Shown piece by piece: positions 1 through 5,938 of a stretch of DNA of 6,005 bases. Source of the DNA: Fidelibacterota bacterium UBA7303. GTDB lineage: Bacteria; Fidelibacterota; Marinisomatia; Marinisomatales; UBA1611. The stretch is taken from NCBI GenBank assembly GCA_002471805.1, contig DKQR01000100.1, positions 1 to 6,005 of the forward strand, given 5' to 3'. The notes under the pieces are model-generated. The model did no database searches, had not been told where the DNA came from, and saw only the letters and a program-made list of their open reading frames with translations. Within the stretch, counting starts at the first letter, position 1. Every line of letters begins with the position of its first letter. The position numbers and the translations under genes were made by a program.

Positions 1-1910
1 TGGACCCCGGGCTGAAGTTCAAACTGTATCCCATATTTATCCTGGAATAGCCCGGATAAATAACCTTTAAGAGAAAATAGATCCTCCCAGGCTATTTCAC
101 CATGATGGATTGATGATTCATCTGCCATACCATAAATGACCCCGGCCAAATGCTTGTATTCCTTGATTCCCTCAAATCCCTCAGATTCCTGTTCGTGAGT
201 ATGGGCCAATTCAAAAAGTCGGAAATTGCAGTTTCCATTTTTAACATTGAAATCAGCAGCTCTCATGAGACCCGGAAGCAGCGAGGTTCGTAAATATCCC
301 ATCTCCCGGCTTAAGGGATTCATTAATTCAACGGCATTCTTATGGGCTAGACCTGACTCTGTTTCATTCTGCAGAGAATTAGAATAAACCTGGTGAAAAC
401 CCATGCCGGCAAGCGTAGTTCGAATAGATTCTATATGTTTTTCAGGATCAGGTTCAGCGTATCGGAAAACACCATAAATATTCTCATCCGTTGGCAGGGT
501 ATCATAACCCACTATACGGGCAATTTCTTCAATTATATCTATTTCTCGATCAATATCAGGGCGAAACAGAGGTGGTTTGCAATTCCACTCATCCTTGCCG
601 TCCCAATTCGATTCAATTTCCAATGCATCCAACAATCGATCAACTTCTTCCTGATCGACATGATGGCCCAATACAAGGTCCAGCTCTGATCTTCTGAGAG
701 TCAGGCTGGATTGGGTGACCGCAAGGGGGTATTCGTCCACCATTTCAGACACCAATTCGCCATCCGCCAGTTTCTGAAGAAGCTCCACAACATGCCAGAA
801 CCCTTTTTCTGCACCCTCCGGGTCTGCCCCGCGTTCGAACCGCTTAGAGGCATCGGTGTTCATTTGGAGACTCTTTGCGCTTTTCCGGATGGTAATGGGA
901 TTGAAGTATGCACTTTCAACTAGGACGGTTGTGGTCTGCTCTGTCACGGCGGAACTGAGACCGCCCATAACACCGGCCAGTGCAATCGGCGATTTACCAT
1001 CCGTGATGAGCAATTGAGTTTCTTTCAGCTCATGTTCTGCTTCATCAAGGGAAATGATCTTTTCTCCTTTTATTGCCCGCCGGACTAGGATCTCTTTGCG
1101 ATCCAGTTTATCGTAATCAAAAATGTGAGTTGGATGGCCCATTTCCAGCAGAACGTAGTTTGAAATATCCACCAGGTTATTGATGCTCCTCTGCCCTACC
1201 GCTTTCAGTCGTTCCACCATCCAGTCCGGGCTGGGGCCGACCTTTAAATTCTTAACGATTCCGCCAATATATCGTGGACAATCCGCTGGATCTTCCATGG
1301 AAATGGTCAGAGCTGCATTCCCGACCGGTTTTACAGGTTTAACTTGGAGCGGGTTGAATTCTCGTCCTGTTATTGCGGCAATATCCCTGGCGACGCCCTG
1401 GTGAGATAAGGCATCCGGACGATTGGGTGTAAGATCTAATTCAACGGATAGAAATTTATGGCCATAGGCCTCCATGAAATTCTGACCGGCAACCAGATCA
1501 TCGGGTAACACCATAATCCCTTCATGTTCATCCGAGAGCTGTAATTCCCGCTCGGAGCAGATCATCCCGCAGGATTCCACACCGCGAATTTTTACTTTTT
1601 TGATCTTGAAATTCCCGGGAAGTATTGCACCTAATTTCGCAAATACGATGGTCTGTCCCTTATCTACATTTGGTGCACCGCAAACAACCTGATGAATAGC
1701 AGTTCCATCATTAACCGTACAAAGTTTCAAGCGGTCCGCATTGGGGTGTTTTTCCGACGTTTCAACTTTACCGATAACAATTTCACTCAATGATTCGGGA
1801 ATACCGGCAACTTCTGCTTCCAATCCAAGATTGGTAAGGAGATCCGCTAATTCCTGTGATGATTCATTGATATCGACGAATTCCTTCAGCCAGTCAAGGG
1901 ATATAATCAT
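1..1910 (-). CDS. pheT: Phenylalanine--tRNA ligase beta subunit, 5' part (636 codons, cut by window edge)
   Basis: This is the beta subunit of cytoplasmic (alphabeta)2 PheRS, which binds tRNA-Phe and edits mischarged Tyr-tRNA-Phe. I translated it by hand from ATG at 1910; the frame stays open to the left edge. It begins MIISLDWLKEFVDI. An EMAP/OB-like tRNA-binding domain spans about residues 40-150 (HPNADRLKLC, VCGAPNV, GMICSERE). The B3/B4 editing domain spans about 205-385 (VDISNYVLLEMGHPTHIFD, ALAGVMGG, TDASKRFERGAD); N251, H262 and E332 appear by eye to match known editing-pocket positions. The B5 domain spans about 403-475 and ends EIDIIEEIARIVGYD. The catalytic-like module then begins (NPLSREMGYLRTSLLPGL, 531-548). 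Family members are usually near 800 residues, so the end of this module and the C-terminal FDX-ACB domain lie outside the window; the truncation is not biological. The start overlaps the pheS stop as ATGA, with GGAG 8 nt upstream, so the two subunits are probably translationally coupled. Identification is very secure. Confidence 0.97.
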   Translation of the reverse strand, partial: MIISLDWLKEFVDINESSQELADLLTNLGLEAEVAGIPESLSEIVIGKVETSEKHPNADRLKLCTVNDGTAIHQVVCGAPNVDKGQTIVFAKLGAILPGNFKIKKVKIRGVESCGMICSERELQLSDEHEGIMVLPDDLVAGQNFMEAYGHKFLSVELDLTPNRPDALSHQGVARDIAAITGREFNPLQVKPVKPVGNAALTISMEDPADCPRYIGGIVKNLKVGPSPDWMVERLKAVGQRSINNLVDISNYVLLEMGHPTHIFDYDKLDRKEILVRRAIKGEKIISLDEAEHELKETQLLITDGKSPIALAGVMGGLSSAVTEQTTTVLVESAYFNPITIRKSAKSLQMNTDASKRFERGADPEGAEKGFWHVVELLQKLADGELVSEMVDEYPLAVTQSSLTLRRSELDLVLGHHVDQEEVDRLLDALEIESNWDGKDEWNCKPPLFRPDIDREIDIIEEIARIVGYDTLPTDENIYGVFRYAEPDPEKHIESIRTTLAGMGFHQVYSNSLQNETESGLAHKNAVELMNPLSREMGYLRTSLLPGLMRAADFNVKNGNCNFRLFELAHTHEQESEGFEGIKEYKHLAGVIYGMADESSIHHGEIAWEDLFSLKGYLSGLFQDKYGIQFELQPGV

Positions 1911-2902
1911 GCGAACTGCTCCAGGAAACGGATATCGCCATTGTAGAACAGCCGGATATCGTTGATATTGTATTTCAACATGGCAATGCGTTCTACACCC
2001 ATACCGAACGCATAACCATGCCAGATTTTGGAATCGTAACCCACGTTATCCAATACATTGGGATCCACCATTCCGCAGCCAAGGATCTCCAGCCACTCCT
2101 GCCGTTCTTCATCCCAGATGTCCACTTCTGCACTGGGTTCAGTAAAAGGAAAATAACTTGGACGAAACCGCATACCCCTTTCTGCACCAAACATATGGCG
2201 AACAAAATATTCCAGACAGCCTTTCAATTCGCCAAAGGAAACCCGTTTATTAATATATATGCCTTCCACCTGATGGAACAGGCAGTAGCTTTTGTAACTG
2301 ATAGCTTCATTCCGGTAAACCCGGCCTGGCACAATATACCGGATGGGCGGATCTTCATTCTCCATCAGGTGGATCTGTACGTTAGATGTATGTGTTCGAA
2401 GTACGGTTTTGGCATCAACAAAAAACGTATCCTGCATATCGCGGGCTGGATGGTGCTCCGGGATATTTAGCGCAGAAAAGTTATGATAATCATCATCCAC
2501 TTCAGGGCCGTAGGCCACATGAAAGCCGATGGATTTGAAAATTTCCTTCATATCAGACAATGTCTGTTCCAGGATATGTACAGAACCCAGCCGCGGTGCT
2601 TTTCCTGGAAGAGTAAGGTCTATAGCTTCATCCGGGGATCTTTTACCCGGTGCAAGGATAGAAGCAACTTTATTTTCAAATTGACGGGTGAGCTCAATTT
2701 TCAGGCTGTTCAGTTCCTGTCCCATCCTGGGCCGGTCCTCGGACTTAACCTGGCTCATTTTAGAAAATAATTGGGCTACAAGGCCCTTTCTGCCCAGGTA
2801 TTTGCTTTTGAGTTGATCTATAAGTGGTGGGGCTTGCGGGAAAGATTCGATATCGGCCAGGAATTGGTTCCTGACCGATTCGATTTGTTCTTTTAAAGGC
2901 AT
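1907..2902 (-). CDS. pheS: Phenylalanine--tRNA ligase alpha subunit
   Basis: This is the catalytic alpha subunit of PheRS, a class II synthetase that activates Phe with ATP and attaches it to tRNA-Phe. It has 331 residues, close to the usual 325-350. The N-terminal ~85 residues form the helical coiled-coil arm. The catalytic core follows: HPARDMQDTFF (151-161), LRTHTSNVQ (168-176), motif 2 GRVYRNEA with FHQVEG (193-214), the Phe pocket FTEPSAEVDIW (253-263), GCGMVDPNVL (275-284) and motif 3 GYAFGMGVERIAMLKY (296-311) with R305. Most bacteria have a D..DATH-type sequence between GRVYR and FHQ; here it is NEAISYKSYCL, a form I associate with Bacteroidota and relatives. ATG at 2902 is 7 nt after the rplT stop. 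The best SD is a weak AAGG overlapping that stop, in a possible hairpin. There is no pheM leader or attenuator as in E. coli. The gene ends in a 4-nt overlap with pheT. Identification is very secure. Confidence 0.98.
   Translation of the reverse strand: MPLKEQIESVRNQFLADIESFPQAPPLIDQLKSKYLGRKGLVAQLFSKMSQVKSEDRPRMGQELNSLKIELTRQFENKVASILAPGKRSPDEAIDLTLPGKAPRLGSVHILEQTLSDMKEIFKSIGFHVAYGPEVDDDYHNFSALNIPEHHPARDMQDTFFVDAKTVLRTHTSNVQIHLMENEDPPIRYIVPGRVYRNEAISYKSYCLFHQVEGIYINKRVSFGELKGCLEYFVRHMFGAERGMRFRPSYFPFTEPSAEVDIWDEERQEWLEILGCGMVDPNVLDNVGYDSKIWHGYAFGMGVERIAMLKYNINDIRLFYNGDIRFLEQFA
1919..1922 (-). promoter_or_regulatory. Ribosome binding site of pheT
   Basis: GGAG on the minus strand lies 8 nt before the pheT ATG (1910-1908), inside the last codons of pheS (CTG GAG CAG TTC GCA TGA). 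Together with the ATGA stop/start overlap, it fixes the pheT start and suggests that ribosomes finishing pheS can restart on pheT, which would help keep the subunits 1:1. Confidence 0.8.
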
Positions 2903-2919
2903 CTCAGCCTTAGACTGAG
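2903..2919 (-). promoter_or_regulatory. Possible coupling hairpin at the rplT-pheS junction
   Basis: The transcript CUCAGUCUAAGGCUGAG can fold into a 7-bp stem (CUCAGUC with GGCUGAG, including one U-G pair) whose 3-nt loop is exactly the rplT stop codon UAA. The hairpin ends at the base before the pheS ATG and buries the only SD-like bases (AAGG). A ribosome finishing rplT would open it, which would couple pheS to rplT. The pairing is visible in the sequence; the regulatory role is inference. There is no U-run after it, so it is not an intrinsic terminator. Confidence 0.4.
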
Positions 2920-3251
2920 CTTACCAGATCGGCAAAAGCCTTTTGATCATTGACCGCCAGATCAGCGAGTATTTTTCGATCCAGGTCAATGCCTTTGGTT
3001 TTCAAGCCATTGATAAAAGCGGAATAGGTAGTTCCATTGAGCCGGCAGGCTGCATTAATCCGCGTAATCCATAACCGACGAAACTGGCGCTTTCGCTGCC
3101 GCCTGTCCCTGTATGCATAAATACCGGCTTTGATTACTGCATCTTTCGCAGCTTTAAAATTGCGGCTCCGGGCACCATAGTAGCCTTTGGCCTGCTTGAC
3201 GATCTTCCGATGACGGCGGTGCCGTGGTACGGAACTATTTGCTCTAGGCAT
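2910..3251 (-). CDS. rplT: 50S ribosomal protein L20
   Basis: L20 is a large-subunit protein that binds 23S rRNA and is needed early in 50S assembly. It has 113 residues against a usual 115-120, and is very basic. Family landmarks are all present: AKGYYGARSRNFKAAKDAVIKAG at about 21-43, YAYRDRRQRKRQFRRLWITRINAA at about 46-69, and the C-terminal globular part FINGLKTKGIDLDRKILADLAVNDQKAFADLV at about 79-110. The N-terminal tail (MPRANSSVPRHRRHRKIVK) is the extension that threads into rRNA. The ATG at 3251 is supported by GGAG 9 nt upstream and lies 18 nt after the rpmI stop. In E. coli and B. subtilis L20 represses its own operon through a leader or intergenic mRNA structure. The tight spacing here leaves no room for a large leader of that kind, so any L20 site would have to lie within coding sequence. 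Confidence 0.98.
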   Translation of the reverse strand: MPRANSSVPRHRRHRKIVKQAKGYYGARSRNFKAAKDAVIKAGIYAYRDRRQRKRQFRRLWITRINAACRLNGTTYSAFINGLKTKGIDLDRKILADLAVNDQKAFADLVSSV

Positions 3252-3257
3252 TTTTTA

Positions 3258-3276
3258 CGTCTCCATTGTTTAGACG
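3258..3276 (-). promoter_or_regulatory. rplT ribosome binding site within a possible rpmI-rplT hairpin
   Basis: The minus strand reads CGTCTAAACAATGGAGACG: a perfect 5-bp inverted repeat (CGTCT/AGACG, extendable by one G-U pair) with a 9-nt loop. The rpmI stop TAA begins in the 5' arm. The rplT SD, GGAG (3261-3264), is split between the loop and the 3' arm. The SD is 9 nt from the rplT ATG and decides that start. Partial masking of the SD could couple rplT to rpmI translation. The SD is solid; the hairpin's importance is inference, since 5 bp is a modest stem. Confidence 0.45.
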
Positions 3277-3464
3277 CCCAACATGGCTTTCACAAGCTTC
3301 CGATCCGCAGAACTAACCAGCCCCGCTTGTCTCATTTTACGTTTTGCTTTGTTCGAGCGACGTATGAGCATATGTCTATGGTTTGCTTTGTTGCGTTTAA
3401 TGCGGCCGGACCCCGACAGTTTAAACCGTTTGGCGGCTCCGCGTCGCGTTCTCATTTTTGGCAT
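3270..3464 (-). CDS. rpmI: 50S ribosomal protein L35
   Basis: L35 is a small, very basic large-subunit protein. It has 64 residues, the usual family length (about 64-66). The sequence MPKMRTRRGAAKRFKLSGSGRIKRNKANHRHMLIRRS matches the conserved L35 N-terminal half (K.KT.RGAAKRFK.TG.GK..R..A...H). The C-terminal part, KAKRKMRQAGLVSSADRKLVKAMLGV, matches the usual KR.LR....V...D...V...L ending. The start is clear: ATG at 3464, with AGGAG 6 nt upstream. Its position between infC and rplT is the standard one. Nothing looks unusual in the protein itself. Confidence 0.97.
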   Translation of the reverse strand: MPKMRTRRGAAKRFKLSGSGRIKRNKANHRHMLIRRSNKAKRKMRQAGLVSSADRKLVKAMLGV

Positions 3465-3470
3465 TCAAAT

Positions 3471-3475
3471 CTCCT
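3471..3475 (-). promoter_or_regulatory. Ribosome binding site of rpmI, fused to the infC stop
   Basis: The infC stop codon TAG runs directly into GAG, giving TAGGAG. The AGGAG lies 6 nt before the rpmI ATG. Sharing the stop codon with the SD means a ribosome terminating on infC is already placed for rpmI, a common arrangement for coupled genes. Confidence 0.75.
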
Positions 3476-3986
3476 ATATGGCATTTAGAATAACTGACAT
3501 GCGTCTTCCTTCCAAGGGGATATCCTTTTCCACTTCCGCTATATCTTCCAATTCTTCCAGGACTCGTTCCATTACATTACGGCCAAGGTCGATCCTTGAC
3601 AACTCACGACCACGAAACATCAAGGTCACTTTCAGTTTTGCTCCATTGCTTAAAAATTTTCTGCCTTGGTTTAACTTGGTCATGAGATCATGCTCTTCGA
3701 TACGAGGTCTGAGCCGGATCTCTTTTATTTTTATTACATGCTGTTTTTTCTTGCTCTGCTGCTGTTTCTTTTTCTTCTCATACTTCAGCTTTCCATAATC
3801 AACCATCTTGCATACCGGCGGTCGACCACTTGGAGCAATTTCAATTAGATCCAGGCCTGATTCTCGGGTTTGTTCTAATGCAGCTTCAAGAGAGACAATT
3901 CCCAGTTGTTCTCCTTTTTCCGAAATCAACCTAATTTCATCAGCAGTTATTTCGTCATTCAGTCGCTGCTTCTGCTTTTTCGCTAT
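3474..3986 (-). CDS. infC: Translation initiation factor IF-3 (probable AUA start)
   Basis: IF3 binds the 30S subunit, prevents early 50S joining and rejects wrong start codons or initiator tRNAs. The N-domain covers about the first 70 residues (RLNDEITADEIRLISEKGEQLGIVSLEAAL, IAPSGRPPVCKMVDYGKLKYE; the family signature is around DYGK). A Lys/Gln-rich linker (KKKKQQQSKKKQ) follows, then the C-domain (KEIRLRPRIEEHDLMTKLNQGRKFLSNGAKLKVTLMFRGRE). There is no ATG. The open frame after the upstream in-frame TAA offers TTG at 3992 (172 aa) or ATA at 3986 (170 aa, fM-AKKQKQRLNDEI). AGGAGG lies 1 nt from TTG, too close, but 7 nt from ATA, which is ideal; I therefore chose ATA. E. coli infC starts at AUU, and IF3 represses such starts on its own mRNA, so a rare start fits known autoregulation. 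The 5' end overlaps thrS by 32 nt in another frame. The identity is certain; the exact start is likely but not proven. Confidence 0.95.
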   Translation of the reverse strand: MAKKQKQRLNDEITADEIRLISEKGEQLGIVSLEAALEQTRESGLDLIEIAPSGRPPVCKMVDYGKLKYEKKKKQQQSKKKQHVIKIKEIRLRPRIEEHDLMTKLNQGRKFLSNGAKLKVTLMFRGRELSRIDLGRNVMERVLEELEDIAEVEKDIPLEGRRMSVILNAI

Positions 3987-5925
3987 GAGCAATCCTCCTG
4001 GTATTTATTTCTGTTGTTAAATCCGCAATCAGTTCACTCAGGGCCATTTGCCCCAGGTCGCCTTCGAAACGGCGCCTGACCGATACGGTCGCATTTACTT
4101 CTTCTTTTTCCCCGATAATCAACATGACATTGATCTTCTCGAGCTCAGCCTGGCGGATCTTTGCACCTATTTTATCGGCACGAGTATTCAATTTTACTCT
4201 AATATTCGCATCTTGTAAAGTGTGCGATATTTTTCCGGCATAATCTAGTACCTTGTCAGACACTGGAAGAACTGCAACCTGAATCGGGGTTAGCCAAAGC
4301 GGAAAATTACCGCCAAAATGTTCAATCAGAAACCCAATAAATCGTTCATGTGTGCCCAACGGAGCTCGATGAATACAGAGAGGTGTCTTGTTTTGACCAT
4401 CTTCCTTTTTGTATTGTAGATTAAATTTCTCTGGAACTGCAAAATCTACCTGGTTCGTAGCCAGAGTAAATTCTTTGCCAATGGCACTCCAAACCTGCAC
4501 ATCAATTTTCGGTCCATAAAAAGCTGCTTCTCCCGGTACTTCTACAAAATCAATGTTGCCTTCCTGTAACGCTTCACGAACCCACTGTTCCGTCTTAAGC
4601 CATAATTCAGGCTCATTGATATATTTTTTCCCCAAACCTTCTTTGTCATGGAGGCTTAAGCGCATGGTGTATTTATCAATACCGAATATTTTAAAATAAT
4701 ATATATACATCTGGCATACATCCAGAAACTCATCCTTGAATTGTTCCCTGGTACAGTAAATATGGGCATCATTCATCTGCAGGCTCCTGACCCTCATCAG
4801 GCCAAACAACTGCCCGGATTTTTCATATCGATAACAAGTACCGTACTCAGAAAGGCGAATCGGCATGTCACGATAACTGCGTGGAGAAGAAGCGAATATT
4901 TTATGGTGATGTGGACAATTCATTGGTTTTACATAGTAATCGAGTCCGTCTACATCCATGGCTGGATACATGGAATCACGATAATGATCCAGATGTCCGC
5001 TCTTTTCATATAACTTGCCCTTGGTCAGATGCGGTGTACGTACCTGTTGATACCCTGCACGCCTTTCTGTTTCTTTCGCAAGCTGTTCTAATTCATCAAT
5101 GATCACTGTACCATGGGGCAGCCATAGGGGCAACCCGGGTCCAATTTCATCGTCAAAGGTAAATAATTCCAGTTCTTTACCCAGTTTACGATGATCACGT
5201 TTTTTTGCCTCTTCCAGGTTATGAATATGTGTTTTTAAGGCCTCCTTACTGGCGAATACAGTACCGTAGATACGCTGCAGCATCTTATTGCTTTCATCCC
5301 CGCGCCAGTATGCACCGGAAGTGGAAAGTAATTTAAAATATTTTATTTTTCCGGTACGGGAAACATGCGGACCACGGCAAAGATCCGTAAAATTGGTTTG
5401 GGTATATGTGGTTATTGTCTCTTTAGGATCGATATCCTCAATGATTTCCACTTTGTATGTTTCACCCAGATCACGAAATAATTCAATGGCCTCCTGCGTA
5501 GAAATTTCCTCACGGTTGATCTCTTGATCCGCTTTGGCCAAGTCTTTCATTTTTAATTCAATGCGGGCCAGGTCATCATCGGAAAATGTTTGTTCCAGGT
5601 CAAAATCATAATAAAAACCATTTTCGATCGTTGGTCCAATGGTAATCTTCACATCTGGATACAATTCCTTTACCGCCTGGGCCATTAAATGGGCGGTGGA
5701 ATGAAGCAGAGTATCGTGTCCTACTGTAGAATCTCCCTTGAATAATTCAAGTGAACAATCATAATTCAATGGTGTATTTAGATCAACGAGTTTACTATCT
5801 ACTCTGGCCACGACCACAGCACGGGCAAGCCCAGGGCCAATCTGATCTGCAACTTGCTGCGGCGTAGAACCTGCCGGCATCGTTTTTACAGAAGAATCGG
5901 GTAGTGTTATATTAATATCAGGCAT
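3955..5925 (-). CDS. thrS: Threonine--tRNA ligase
   Basis: This class II synthetase charges tRNA-Thr and clears mischarged Ser-tRNA-Thr. It has 656 residues, slightly longer than the usual ~640. The order is: TGS domain (about 1-62); editing domain with H75-x3-H79 (HSTAH) and C183-R-G-P-H187, matching the four known editing residues; catalytic core from about 255; anticodon-binding domain from about 545 to 640. The catalytic zinc ligands C337 (MNCPHH), H388 (NDAHIY) and H519 (CIHRAPLG) are present, as are motif 2 (RYEKSGQLFGLMRVR) and motif 3 with R528 (GTHERF). The motif 2 loop reads SLQMNDAH rather than the GFTQDDAH of many bacteria. After the normal family end (about TEINTRR, 638-644) comes a 12-residue tail, IAHSEKAEAATE, encoded almost wholly in the infC overlap. 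The ATG at 5925 fits the TGS start but has no visible SD and lies 13 nt after tRNA-Val. I see no T-box and no room for an E. coli-type operator between the tRNA and the gene. Confidence 0.98.
   Translation of the reverse strand: MPDINITLPDSSVKTMPAGSTPQQVADQIGPGLARAVVVARVDSKLVDLNTPLNYDCSLELFKGDSTVGHDTLLHSTAHLMAQAVKELYPDVKITIGPTIENGFYYDFDLEQTFSDDDLARIELKMKDLAKADQEINREEISTQEAIELFRDLGETYKVEIIEDIDPKETITTYTQTNFTDLCRGPHVSRTGKIKYFKLLSTSGAYWRGDESNKMLQRIYGTVFASKEALKTHIHNLEEAKKRDHRKLGKELELFTFDDEIGPGLPLWLPHGTVIIDELEQLAKETERRAGYQQVRTPHLTKGKLYEKSGHLDHYRDSMYPAMDVDGLDYYVKPMNCPHHHKIFASSPRSYRDMPIRLSEYGTCYRYEKSGQLFGLMRVRSLQMNDAHIYCTREQFKDEFLDVCQMYIYYFKIFGIDKYTMRLSLHDKEGLGKKYINEPELWLKTEQWVREALQEGNIDFVEVPGEAAFYGPKIDVQVWSAIGKEFTLATNQVDFAVPEKFNLQYKKEDGQNKTPLCIHRAPLGTHERFIGFLIEHFGGNFPLWLTPIQVAVLPVSDKVLDYAGKISHTLQDANIRVKLNTRADKIGAKIRQAELEKINVMLIIGEKEEVNATVSVRRRFEGDLGQMALSELIADLTTEINTRRIAHSEKAEAATE
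3984..3999 (-). promoter_or_regulatory. infC translation start site: strong SD plus AUA codon
   Basis: The minus strand reads AGGAGG, then ATTGCTC (7 nt), then ATA. The SD is a perfect match to the 16S anti-SD and is formed by the two Arg codons (R643, R644) of thrS. ATA is in the IF3 frame. The ATT that overlaps the first base after the SD is not in the IF3 frame, so it cannot be the E. coli-like AUU start. The in-frame alternative is TTG, directly against the SD. A near-perfect SD with a non-canonical start codon is the expected design for a gene whose product discriminates against that codon. Confidence 0.7.
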
Positions 5926-5938
5926 ATGTATGTAGCTG
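5926..5938 (-). promoter_or_regulatory. 13-nt tRNA-Val to thrS spacer without a Shine-Dalgarno site
   Basis: The minus-strand spacer is CAGCTACATACAT, directly followed by ATG. It contains no GGAG/AGGA-like sequence, no room for a promoter, and no terminator or T-box. thrS must therefore be co-transcribed with the tRNA or start from within or upstream of it. Cleavage at the tRNA 3' end would leave thrS mRNA with a leader of about 13 nt. Confidence 0.55.

Noticed and set aside
1..1910. Apparent truncation of PheT
   Set aside because: The frame is open to the window edge, with intact motifs to the last codon, so the missing C-terminus is a cut of the window, not a broken gene.
2018..2470. 150-codon plus-strand open frame
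   Set aside because: It is entirely antisense to the conserved catalytic core of pheS and has no family-like motif; it is a shadow frame.
3460..3490. Repeat AATGCC around the infC-rpmI junction and a weak AAAT/ATTT pairing
   Set aside because: The copies are six bases long and come from the infC end (N-A) and the rpmI start (M-P). The pairing is only 4 A-T pairs, within chance.
3720..3780. A-rich Lys/Gln codon run in infC, including an A6 tract, as a possible frameshift site
   Set aside because: The phase is AAG AAA AAA CAG, not the X-XXY-YYZ phase of a -1 slippery site, and the frame continues as a normal IF3 linker and C-domain.
3283..3798. 171-codon plus-strand open frame
   Set aside because: It lies antisense to rpmI and infC. 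Its C-terminal run of Phe/Cys/Ser is simply the complement of the IF3 Lys/Gln linker. There is no SD and no recognisable protein.
5908..5917. ATATTAATAT palindrome near the thrS start
   Set aside because: It is a short A-T palindrome within codons for the conserved TGS start (D-I-N-I-T); nothing else suggests an operator.
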